Shown: positions 33,865 to 41,243 of the stretch, one piece after another
Position numbering within the stretch: the stretch's first letter is position 1
Layout of the letters: each line of letters begins with the position of its first letter
Assembly: GCA_016786585.1 (NCBI GenBank)
Contig: JAEUUI010000028.1
Span: 186,001 to 250,000 of the forward strand
Length of the DNA: 64,000 nt
Reading direction: 5' to 3'
DNA from: Cyclobacteriaceae bacterium
Lineage (GTDB): Bacteria; Bacteroidota; Bacteroidia; Cytophagales; Cyclobacteriaceae
Position numbers and translations under genes: made by a program
Notes under the pieces: generated by a model
Seen by the model: the letters and a program-made list of their open reading frames with translations, nothing else
Database searches by the model: none
What the model was told of the DNA's origin: nothing

Positions 33865-33896
33865 CCAGCCGGTTAATATCCCTTGCAGCCGGCTGG
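33865..33896 (+). terminator. Possible terminator hairpin after the PD40 gene
   Basis: CCAGCCGG / CCGGCTGG with a 16-base loop, 15 bases after the stop and followed by TCTTTC. The loop is long and the T run weak. Confidence 0.35.
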
Positions 33897-33921
33897 TCTT
33901 TCATACGACCCTTTATCGATT

Positions 33922-34329
33922 ATGAGAACAACTAACAAAATAAAGAAGATTTTACTGGTGGATGATGATTGCATGTTCATCCTGATCCACAGGCGCATGC
34001 TGGAACTGTCGGGAATCACTGCAGAGATTCAAACTGCATCCTCAGGTACTCAGGCACTCGAACTCCTCCAACACTCCCGGAAAGGGAACAACGAATTGCC
34101 TGATGTTATTCTGCTCGACCTCACCATGCCGGGGATGGACGGCTTCGAGTTCCTGGCGAATCTTGAGCGACTTGATCTTCCGAATGCCGAGGATATGAAA
34201 GTTGTGATCGTTACATCATCTGCTGATCCGCGCGACAAAGACCGGTTGAACTCATTTAAGATTGAACATTATCTCCAAAAGCCGGTTGCGTGTGAAGTAT
34301 TGCTTGACAGCATCGGCATCTCAGCATAA
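33922..34329 (+). CDS. Single-domain response regulator
   Basis: Receiver-only protein of 135 residues from ATG 33922 (MRTTNKIKKILLVDDD); the frame upstream to 33883 lies in the hairpin. Acidic residues DDD (14-16), phospho-acceptor Asp66 (VILLDLTMPGMDG), Thr/Ser in IVTSSA and Lys in LQKPV are present. No kinase is adjacent on the same strand. It is of the type that receives phosphate from hybrid or PAS kinases, so the kinase at 29421 is a plausible partner. Confidence 0.88.
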   Translation: MRTTNKIKKILLVDDDCMFILIHRRMLELSGITAEIQTASSGTQALELLQHSRKGNNELPDVILLDLTMPGMDGFEFLANLERLDLPNAEDMKVVIVTSSADPRDKDRLNSFKIEHYLQKPVACEVLLDSIGISA

Positions 34330-34348
34330 GTCGTCAACGCTAAAAAAA

Positions 34349-34651
34349 ATGTATATGGAACAGGTTATGATATTCTGCGATTTTTCAACGCAATTCAACG
34401 AACGGTTCTCGGCTGCAATTGATATGGCTGGTACTTCCAAGAGCCTGGTAAATGTGATTCATGTAATCAATTTGTCGTTGCCGGTAAAAGAAAATGAACT
34501 TCCGGCTTATTCTACGGGCTGGTCTGTTCTGAAGTTTTTACGGGAACAGGCACAAAAGGAATTTGCGCTTCTGAATAAACGGCTCAACCACACGGAAGTT
34601 CCGGTCGCATTCGAAGTTACATTCAGAACGTCACTGATGTCTGCATTGTAA
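34349..34651 (+). CDS. Short UspA-like protein, probably truncated
   Basis: Protein of 100 residues from ATG 34349 (MYMEQVMIFCDFSTQFNERF); ATG 34355 is also possible. The N-terminal part follows the UspA pattern: a hydrophobic strand, a DFS motif, a helix with AIDMA, and a second strand VNVIHVINLSLPV. It stops after a strand that would be about the third of five in UspA, and no continuation is seen in other frames downstream. It lies 19 bases after the receiver gene and before a convergent Crp/Fnr gene. It may be a degraded usp copy or a half-domain protein. Confidence 0.55.
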   Translation: MYMEQVMIFCDFSTQFNERFSAAIDMAGTSKSLVNVIHVINLSLPVKENELPAYSTGWSVLKFLREQAQKEFALLNKRLNHTEVPVAFEVTFRTSLMSAL

Positions 34652-34690
34652 TGCGAAGAGTGATTGTTGTGAACCCGTTAGTAAAGCGGT

Positions 34691-35419
34691 TTATTTTTTG
34701 CCCGGGGTTTTTCCCATAAAGTTGGCTTCTGCAATAACGCCTTCACGATCAATGATCCTTACCGAACTACTGGTTGTTTGAATCAAATTCTTTTGTTTGA
34801 ACTCTTTCAGCAATCGTACGAGTGTTTCTTTTGCTGTGCCGGTTATGTTGGCAAGGTCTGTACGCGACAAAACGATGTCCACCGCATCGGTTTTTCCGGC
34901 TTCGCGGAATTTATCTTCCAGTACCAGCAGGTTAAAGGCCAGGCGTTCGCGTACGTTTCTGGTGGCCAGGTTCGTGAAACTGTCGACAAACCCGCTGAAT
35001 TCCAGTCCGAGTAGTTTTAGCAACCGGTTCGATAAGGCCGATGAGCGTGACAATACTCCGAGAAAAACTTCCTTTGAGATAAAGGTAATTTCCGATGATA
35101 CCAATGCTGCTGTTGAATCGGCATACCGCTCTTCACTTAACAAGGCGTGATACCCGAGTAATTCGCCGGCAGAACAGATGTAAATGATTTGCTCTACACC
35201 GGTAGGAGTTGTCTTGTACTTTTTAACCTTTCCGCTTTTGATATGATATACCCCGGTTGGAATACCGCCTTCACGGAAAATGATTTCCCCTTTGCGATAC
35301 ACATGTGTAGCGCCACCAATTAACAGTTGATTGATATCCTCCGGGGGAAGCCCTTCAAATAGTTGTTCGGTCTTCAGCCTGAAGTTTCCGGAAGGAAATT
35401 GGGTTGACATGCCAGCCAA
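34691..35419 (-). CDS. Crp/Fnr-family regulator, candidate controller of the FNR-box regulon
   Basis: Regulator of 242 residues (Met4 at 35410 is an alternative start). A cNMP-like beta-roll (about 25-135: IFREGGIPTGVYHIKSGKVKKY) and dimerisation helix precede a Crp-type HTH (about 180-225: VLSRTDLANITGTAKETLVRLLKEF). The recognition helix has ETLVRLL, close to FNR's ETISRLL, with the Glu and Arg that contact TGA. Only one Cys is present, so it lacks the Fe-S cluster of true FNR and would sense haem ligands, nucleotide or another signal. Its promoter contains TATCTTTG and two perfect TTGAT-N4-ATCAA boxes, indicating autoregulation. Confidence 0.88.
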   Translation of the reverse strand: MAGMSTQFPSGNFRLKTEQLFEGLPPEDINQLLIGGATHVYRKGEIIFREGGIPTGVYHIKSGKVKKYKTTPTGVEQIIYICSAGELLGYHALLSEERYADSTAALVSSEITFISKEVFLGVLSRSSALSNRLLKLLGLEFSGFVDSFTNLATRNVRERLAFNLLVLEDKFREAGKTDAVDIVLSRTDLANITGTAKETLVRLLKEFKQKNLIQTTSSSVRIIDREGVIAEANFMGKTPGKK

Positions 35420-35453
35420 TAAAATTGGGCAATTGTTTAGATAACGGAGTCAA

Positions 35454-35461
35454 CAAAGATA
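35454..35461 (-). promoter_or_regulatory. -7 promoter element TATCTTTG of the Crp/Fnr gene
   Basis: Perfect TAnnTTTG match on the minus strand, 34 bases before the start at 35419. It directly abuts the FNR-type box at 35462-35475. Confidence 0.6.
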
Positions 35462-35475
35462 TTGATTTTTATCAA
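35462..35475 (-). promoter_or_regulatory. Perfect FNR-type box TTGATTTTTATCAA, promoter-proximal
   Basis: Exact TTGAT-N4-ATCAA. It abuts the promoter element, where bound protein would block polymerase, so it fits autorepression. Confidence 0.7.
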
Positions 35476-35515
35476 GCGATGATTATTTGATGGGGCTGTT
35501 AACAGGTAAATATTT

Positions 35516-35533
35516 GATTGATTTTTATCAATC
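35516..35533 (-). promoter_or_regulatory. Perfect FNR-type box GATTGAT-tttt-ATCAATC, distal
   Basis: Seven-base perfect arms with the same TTTT spacer as the proximal site. The centre is 56 bases from the proximal site and 70.5 bases from the promoter element edge, a distance that could serve activation. Confidence 0.7.
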
Positions 35534-35723
35534 CTCTTGTTGATCGATTACATACTTTTTGTGCTTAATGCGGGTAAAGAATTGTTGAAGTTGTCAACTC
35601 ATCACTTGCTTGCTAGTAAAATAAACGCAGTGTTTTCAAAGTTGAGTGTATATGACCAATACTTGATTCAATCTGCATGCACATCAAGCATGCAATGCGT
35701 CAAGCGTCAAAAGCTATGCTGGA

Positions 35724-36998
35724 TTAACTGTTAAATCTGATGGTAAAGAGATGCTTTCCATCCGCGAAAGCGTATGAAACCCTGTAGCCGAAGTTTTCAC
35801 AGATTTTTTTTACGATCGCAAGACCAAGCCCCGAACCGCGTTCATGGTTGGTTTCTTTTCTGAACCTGTCAAAGATTCGTTCAGGCGATTGAAGCGGTGT
35901 TCCGGTGTTTCCGATTTCAAGTCGTCCGGGTTCTACGGTTACAAAAATACTTCCGCCTGAAGCCGTGTGCAGGATCGCGTTGTGCAACAGGTTTGTGGCC
36001 AGCACTTCAATAAGCGTTCGGTTAGCGTTGATGGCGGCCGGGCGGATTGATTCTATCAGTTGCAAACCATTTTCTTCCATGCGCGGCTTTAGTTTGGTAA
36101 GATATTCTCCAACCAGCGCATCAAGTTCGATATTTTCGGTTTGCGAGAATTGCCGGTTGTCTATTTTACTCAGCAGCAGCAGGTTTTTGTTTAACCGGTT
36201 CATGCGCTGCGCAGTTTGTTCGAGCCGGCCGATAAGTTCTGCAGCTCCTTCTGAGAGCCCAGACTGTTGCATGAGCAGATCAAGCTTGGCCTGGAAAACT
36301 GCCAGCGGAGTCTGCAATTCATGCGCAGCATCTTCGATAAACTCTTTTTGCTGAAGAAATATTTTCCGGTTGCGCCCGGTTAGTGTTCCAATGGTTTTGT
36401 TCAGATCGTTGAACTCTGAAATCCGTGTTTGTTCGGTGTCAATCGTTTCGTTTTTATCCACCTCATAGGCCTTCAGCTTGTCGAGTGTTTTGTAAAACGG
36501 TTTCCACAATCTTCGCGTAAGCGACCGGTTAATAAATAATAAACCTCCCGTTAACGCAAGTATCAGTACCGCCTGTACAAGGCCGATGGCGGTTAACAGT
36601 TTGTGATTATCGACCAGCGACATGCTGATGGTTAACCGGTAAGGCATGCCTTTGATTTTAACAATCGAGGAGAGCATCCGGTAAGGCCGCTCAATTTGTT
36701 CAAGACTGTCGAAAACGTTCAGGGTTTCAAATGTCTGGCCGGGTATTGAACCCGGTGAAGGTTTGATGTGAATATTGTACGTAAGCTGATCAAGCACTTC
36801 CAAATCGCGTTCCAGATCATCGAGGTATTCAAAGCTTTTAACGTGTTTTAGAAATTGCTCCGATTGTAACTGGAGTGTTTCATCAACCTCATGATTTAAA
36901 ATCGCGCTGATGGAGATGTATGAAATTGGCATGCTGATGAGTACCAGCAGCAACGAATATAAAAGCAGGCTTCGAAGGCTTACCTGAAGAAGTCTCAT
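35724..36998 (-). CDS. Sensor histidine kinase (OmpR-partner type)
   Basis: Membrane kinase of 424 residues: helix at about 12-32, periplasmic domain (about 33-135), second helix (about 137-157), a HAMP-like linker, HisKA with His226 (EDAAHELQTPLAVF) and a short HATPase domain (LLHNAILHT, GSGLGLAIV). The N box is normal, while the G1 box is reduced (EIGNTGTPL). The start overlaps the regulator stop by four bases, so it pairs with the OmpR-type regulator at 36995. Signal unknown. Confidence 0.9.
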   Translation of the reverse strand: MRLLQVSLRSLLLYSLLLVLISMPISYISISAILNHEVDETLQLQSEQFLKHVKSFEYLDDLERDLEVLDQLTYNIHIKPSPGSIPGQTFETLNVFDSLEQIERPYRMLSSIVKIKGMPYRLTISMSLVDNHKLLTAIGLVQAVLILALTGGLLFINRSLTRRLWKPFYKTLDKLKAYEVDKNETIDTEQTRISEFNDLNKTIGTLTGRNRKIFLQQKEFIEDAAHELQTPLAVFQAKLDLLMQQSGLSEGAAELIGRLEQTAQRMNRLNKNLLLLSKIDNRQFSQTENIELDALVGEYLTKLKPRMEENGLQLIESIRPAAINANRTLIEVLATNLLHNAILHTASGGSIFVTVEPGRLEIGNTGTPLQSPERIFDRFRKETNHERGSGLGLAIVKKICENFGYRVSYAFADGKHLFTIRFNS

Positions 36999-37669
36999 TC
37001 GGTAAATTTATAACCCAATCCGTAAACGGTCTTGATATAATCGGCTGAACCGGCATCCGCCAGTTTCCGCTTCAGGTTTTTCATGTGCGTGTAAATAAAA
37101 TCAAATTTGTCGAGCAACTCGGCATCATCGCCCGACAGGTGTTCTGCAATCGCATTTTTCGAAACCACGCGGTTTCGGTTCGCCAGTAAAAATACCAGCA
37201 GATCGTATTCTTTGCGGGTAAGTTCAACCGGTTTTTGGTTAACGTGCAGCGTTTTTCCAAGCAGGTCGACTGTGATTTCATGAAAACTAATCCGGTTGCT
37301 TCCATTAAAATGCCTGCGCCTGATCACAGCCGATACGCGCGCGGCCAGTTCCGGAAGAAAAAATGGCTTGGCCAGGTAATCGTCTGCCCCCAAGTTTAAT
37401 CCGGTTACTTTATCATCCAGCGAGTTACGTGCGGTGATGATGATAACGCCATCCTGTTTTTGATTGGCCTTGAGCGTTTCCAGGATTTTTAATCCATTTC
37501 CGTCCGGCAGGTTGATGTCGAGCAGAATGCAATCGTACTCGAATAGTAAGATCTTTTCATTTGCTTCCTGTGCGGTGTAAGCAACTTCACATACGTAACT
37601 TTCCTGGCGCAGGTATTGGGCCATGCTTTTTACAAGTTCACGTTCGTCTTCAATGATTAATATTTTCAT
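36995..37669 (-). CDS. OmpR-type response regulator
   Basis: Protein of 224 residues: receiver (Asp51 in CILLDINLPDGNG, Lys in LAKPF) and a winged-helix output (about 125-224: TRKEYDLLVFLLANRNRVVSKNAIAEHL, VYGLGYKF). It pairs with the overlapping kinase. The LTA-synthase-like gene lies 23 bases upstream on the same strand, so the pair may be cotranscribed with the block 42425-35724. Confidence 0.93.
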   Translation of the reverse strand: MKILIIEDERELVKSMAQYLRQESYVCEVAYTAQEANEKILLFEYDCILLDINLPDGNGLKILETLKANQKQDGVIIITARNSLDDKVTGLNLGADDYLAKPFFLPELAARVSAVIRRRHFNGSNRISFHEITVDLLGKTLHVNQKPVELTRKEYDLLVFLLANRNRVVSKNAIAEHLSGDDAELLDKFDFIYTHMKNLKRKLADAGSADYIKTVYGLGYKFTE

Positions 37670-37692
37670 TGCTGCGGGAGAAGGTAGCGAAA

Positions 37693-39600
37693 CTATTTTA
37701 GTAAACCATGCCCGAACGCATAGCTGGCAGATTGATACCAGGCTATAGCTTCGCGGGTTGATATGGAGTCGTTGCCTGGCTGCATTCCGGCAGAAGCCGT
37801 ATAGCGGAACGATTCCGTTTTAAACTGTGGTGACAATACAATGAGCGCGTTGTTCTTAACGTACCCTAAACTCTGATACGTGCTGATGAACGCACGCTCA
37901 CGGCCGGGCTCGAGCTTGTTAATGTCGTATCCGAAGAACTTGCTGGTGTATGAAAAGTTTAACAATCCCAGCACGGTCGGACCAATGTCGATCTGACTCA
38001 TCAGCCGGTTCATAACTGCCGGCTGAACATGGGCTGGTGAGTAAATCAGCATGGGGATATGATATTTCTCAATCGGCAGTTCGGTTTTGCCCGCACTGGA
38101 TGCACAGTGGTCGGCCACGATAATAAAGATTGTGTTGTTAAACCAGGGCTTCCGGGATGCTTCGTGGATAAACCGGCCAATGGCGTAGTCGGTATACTTC
38201 ACCGCGCCTTTTCTCCCGGTATGTGATGGAATATCAATGCGGCCATCCGGATACGTGAACGGCCGGTGATTAGAGGTAGTCATGACGTGCGCAAACACGG
38301 GCCGTTCAGGCGTATGTGCGTCCAGGTTTTTGATCGCCAATGAAAAGAGATTTTCATCCGCTACGCCCCAAATATTCTCATAATCAATTTCTGAATCTTT
38401 TAAGGCTGTGCGATCCGTTACTTCATAGCTGTTGTTGCTGAAGAAATAGTTCATGTTGTCGAAATAGCCATATCCTCCGTAGATGTACTCACTCCGATAA
38501 CCTTTCTGCTGAAAAACTTTTCCAAGCGAAAACAAATCTTCATTATTGGGCCGTCTCACAATTGATTGACCAGGGGTGGGGGGTATGCACAGCGACAGCG
38601 CTTCAAGGCCCCGAACGGTGCGGGTTCCGGTAGCATAAAGGTTGGTAAAAAGTAAACTGTGCTCCGCAAGAGAATCTAAAAAAGGTGTAATATTTTTTTT
38701 GTTACCAAAATGTGCCATGAAGTCGGCACTAAAACTTTCCACACTGATTAAAACAATGTTTAATTTTTTTTCCGGACCGGGATTTTCAATGCTCCGCTCC
38801 AGGTTCATCGGGTCGTTTGATGTGAACGTGGCTTCCGGTGTTTTTAATAATGACCGGAGCGTAGTGAAAGCTTTTTGGGTTTCAACGCTTGCGTAAAACT
38901 GATCGTAGTTTAATTCGTTGTGACGGTATGCCGAGAATAATTCATAGAGTCCGTTGCCGGCAAGCTCGTTGGCGTACTGATTAGTGCTAAACCGATGATA
39001 CTGATTGCTGAACGACAGAAACACGAAATAAAGCAGGACTCCGTATGCAGTGATCAGTATACTCCTTCGTCTGAACGGCAGGTAGTTAGTAAAGGTGGGT
39101 CTGATCGCCGGTTGCAAAAACCAAAGGCCGGCAGAGGACAGTATAACCATTACCAGCACAAGCCACCCGATCGGGTAGGATTGGGTGATGTTTCCGATTA
39201 CTTCTGTTGTGTACACCAGATAATCAACGGCAATGAAATTGAACCGCCCGCTGAATTCGTCCCAGAAGAACCATTCTGCGGCTGCACCAAACAACAAGAG
39301 GAAGATGATGATGAAAAATAATCCGTTAAGGATGTATTTGTTTGCCCGGCTTTTGAAGAACCGTTCCGGTGTCAGCCATAGATAAAGTGCAAGCGGTATG
39401 GCTGCGTATGATGTGCTTAGTACATCGGATAACAATCCGAAAAAGAAAATACCCGCAAGTGTTATGAAGGAGAAATCAAGATCAGACCATGACTTGATCA
39501 ACAGCGCAATCCGCACGACCATGGAGATGCCAATGGCGAGTGCGTAAAAGAGGGCAATTAAACCAGTGCGGTTCTGGGGAAATCGGGGAACCAGTTTCAT
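37693..39600 (-). CDS. LTA synthase-like sulfatase-superfamily membrane enzyme
   Basis: Enzyme of 635 residues with five N-terminal helices (about 15-215) and a periplasmic alkaline-phosphatase-fold domain (about 265-600). The metal and nucleophile segments are clear: NIVLISVESFSADF, TGTRTVRGLEAL (nucleophile Thr), IIVADHCASSA, and MLIYSPAHVQP near the end. In Gram-positives such proteins polymerise lipoteichoic acid; in Gram-negatives they usually transfer phosphoglycerol or phosphoethanolamine to glycans or lipids. The acceptor here is unknown. It sits between the DUF4266 gene and a two-component pair on the same strand, so an envelope-modifying role under that system is plausible. Confidence 0.88.
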   Translation of the reverse strand: MKLVPRFPQNRTGLIALFYALAIGISMVVRIALLIKSWSDLDFSFITLAGIFFFGLLSDVLSTSYAAIPLALYLWLTPERFFKSRANKYILNGLFFIIIFLLLFGAAAEWFFWDEFSGRFNFIAVDYLVYTTEVIGNITQSYPIGWLVLVMVILSSAGLWFLQPAIRPTFTNYLPFRRRSILITAYGVLLYFVFLSFSNQYHRFSTNQYANELAGNGLYELFSAYRHNELNYDQFYASVETQKAFTTLRSLLKTPEATFTSNDPMNLERSIENPGPEKKLNIVLISVESFSADFMAHFGNKKNITPFLDSLAEHSLLFTNLYATGTRTVRGLEALSLCIPPTPGQSIVRRPNNEDLFSLGKVFQQKGYRSEYIYGGYGYFDNMNYFFSNNSYEVTDRTALKDSEIDYENIWGVADENLFSLAIKNLDAHTPERPVFAHVMTTSNHRPFTYPDGRIDIPSHTGRKGAVKYTDYAIGRFIHEASRKPWFNNTIFIIVADHCASSAGKTELPIEKYHIPMLIYSPAHVQPAVMNRLMSQIDIGPTVLGLLNFSYTSKFFGYDINKLEPGRERAFISTYQSLGYVKNNALIVLSPQFKTESFRYTASAGMQPGNDSISTREAIAWYQSASYAFGHGLLK

Positions 39601-39652
39601 GGTCGTAACTAACGACCGGATTCTGAAGATAATCTGAATTCCGCGTCAGAAA

Positions 39653-39880
39653 TCAGTTACAACCGCATCCACCCCCGTTTTTTCCGCCATTTGCGCCAGA
39701 AGCGCCTTCGCGGTAAAGCTGGAAACTGTTCTCAAATTTTTGTGTTTTGCGGGTTGCCAGTTCCATCTCCGAGTCGTTCAGGTGCATTTTCTGATACTCC
39801 TTCACAGGGGAGCAGCTTACTGCCGCAAGGGCTACGGAGGCAATAATCGAAATGCGTGTTAAAACCTTTCTTGTTTTCAT
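39653..39880 (-). CDS. DUF4266 lipoprotein with C-terminal Gly/Cys tail
   Basis: Small lipoprotein of 75 residues: signal peptide with lipobox AVSC, the DUF4266 core (KEYQKMHLNDSEMELATRK), and a Gly-rich tail EGASGANGGKNGGGCGCN ending in CxC. The start shares one base with the ApbE stop. Its place beside ApbE and a thioredoxin suggests that it is a small redox protein, and the SGAN segment resembles, but does not match, the ApbE flavinylation motif. That role is inference. Confidence 0.85.
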   Translation of the reverse strand: MKTRKVLTRISIIASVALAAVSCSPVKEYQKMHLNDSEMELATRKTQKFENSFQLYREGASGANGGKNGGGCGCN

Positions 39881-40806
39881 TATCGTGTCAGGTTAATATT
39901 TTTTGATGTGTGTATATGGTCATTTTCGTCAACAATAATGCAGGCAATGCCTTGCATCTGGTTGATCAGATTCAGTCCTGCTTTTATTCCCATCACCATT
40001 ACCGGGGTTGCCATAGCATCGGCCAGTTCGGCAATCTGCGTGATGATCGTTACACTTTTAATTCCGTGTACCGGTAAACCGGTTTTGGGATCAATCGTAT
40101 GTGAATATTTTTTTCCACCGATCATTACATATTTCTCATAGTTACCGGATGTTGCCACGGAAGTATCCGTTAGTAAAACGGAACCAAATGGCAAGTCGCG
40201 CGAATCGGGATCAGCAATCCCAATTGTCCAGGGTTTTCCACTTGGCTGATTACCCCATACGGTAAGATCACCGGCAGCGTTTACAATTCCGCTTTCAACG
40301 CCTTCTGCACGCATAACCTTTTTCGCGCAGTCGGCAGCATAACCTTTTCCAATACCTCCAAACCCAATGCGCATGCCTGCATATTTCAGAAACACGGTTG
40401 AGTTTTCACGATCCAGTACAACGTTTCTGAAATTGATCAGCCGCACGCTTGCTTTGGCCGTTTCAGCATCGGGCAACTCGGTCATCGTTTTATCAAAATT
40501 CCACAGGCGTTTATCAATTGAACCGTAGGTGATATCAAACGCGCCTTGTGTCAGTTCGGAAATTTTTTGCGCACGTTCAATCAGGTTAAAAACTTCAGCA
40601 TCTACACGAACCGGTTCAATCCCGGCCATGGCGTTGATCTGATTCGTTTGACTTGAATCGCGGAACGTGGTTAATAATTGCTCAATGCGCTGAACTTCAG
40701 TAATGGCGCGATCGATGCAGGCATTCGCCCACAACTCGTTTTCGCTTACAACGGAAAATTCAAAATGATTGCCCATGAGTTTCATCCCGCGACTGAACGT
40801 TTGCAT
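39880..40806 (-). CDS. apbE: ApbE-like FAD:protein FMN transferase without a signal peptide
   Basis: Enzyme of 308 residues that moves FMN from FAD to a Thr/Ser of a target protein. Family features: MGNHFEFSV at the start, LLTTFRDSSQTNQIN, GAFDITYGS, IGFGGIGKGYAADCA, GIVNAAGDLTVWG, TSGNYEKY, HTIDPKTGLPV and the metal-binding DAMATPVMVMG. Most ApbE are exported; this protein begins directly in the domain, with no signal or lipobox and only a two-base gap to the thioredoxin stop, so no longer form is available. It may flavinylate in the cytoplasm before export. Operon: DUF3570, thioredoxin, ApbE, DUF4266. Confidence 0.92.
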   Translation of the reverse strand: MQTFSRGMKLMGNHFEFSVVSENELWANACIDRAITEVQRIEQLLTTFRDSSQTNQINAMAGIEPVRVDAEVFNLIERAQKISELTQGAFDITYGSIDKRLWNFDKTMTELPDAETAKASVRLINFRNVVLDRENSTVFLKYAGMRIGFGGIGKGYAADCAKKVMRAEGVESGIVNAAGDLTVWGNQPSGKPWTIGIADPDSRDLPFGSVLLTDTSVATSGNYEKYVMIGGKKYSHTIDPKTGLPVHGIKSVTIITQIAELADAMATPVMVMGIKAGLNLINQMQGIACIIVDENDHIHTSKNINLTR

Positions 40807-40808
40807 GG

Positions 40809-41237
40809 TCAGTTAACGGCCTGATTTAATTCATTCATAAATGTTTCCTGCGAGCCGAAGGCGTAGCCATCCCAGGTTTTAACTACCGTCCCGTTCTCAT
40901 CGGTTAATACGGTAAATGGAAATTTGCCTGACGGATTGTATTTATCGGCCAATGCTTCATTCAGTTTCACCTGTTCTTTGGGTAACTGATTTTTTTTCGA
41001 CCTCGGAAAATCCGCCCGCACCAGCACGAGTTTCTTTTCCGCGAGCGATCCGAAATCGGTGCTTCCGTAAACCTCCTGTTTCATTTTAATGCACGGTCCG
41101 CACCAGTCGGAACCTGAAAAGCTGATTAAAATAAATTTGTGTTCCTTCTTTGCTTCCTGCTGTGCTGCTGCAAAATCGGTAAGCCAATCGGGTGTGAGCA
41201 GGAATGAAATTAAAACGATGCTGATAAGACTTTTCAT
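40809..41237 (-). CDS. Exported thioredoxin-fold protein
   Basis: Periplasmic thioredoxin of 142 residues with a signal peptide (MKSLISIVLISFLLTPDWL) and active site SDWCGPC. A KFPFTVLTDENG segment supplies the cis-Pro loop. It is expected to reduce or form disulfides; in this operon the cysteines of DUF4266 are a likely substrate. It follows DUF3570 by six bases. Confidence 0.9.
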   Translation of the reverse strand: MKSLISIVLISFLLTPDWLTDFAAAQQEAKKEHKFILISFSGSDWCGPCIKMKQEVYGSTDFGSLAEKKLVLVRADFPRSKKNQLPKEQVKLNEALADKYNPSGKFPFTVLTDENGTVVKTWDGYAFGSQETFMNELNQAVN

Positions 41238-41243
41238 AACGTG

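Larger units (their letters stand above)
35420..35723. other. Intergenic region upstream of the Crp/Fnr gene
   Basis: A 304-base space with the two FNR-type boxes and promoter element in its left third. The right part (35540-35723) is AT-rich and shows no convincing gene; a 65-codon frame there overlaps the kinase stop and lacks family features. Confidence 0.5.

Noticed and set aside
35537-35734. 65-codon plus-strand frame upstream of the kinase stop
   Set aside because: No homology-like features, overlaps the convergent kinase stop and has no promoter or ribosome-site support.
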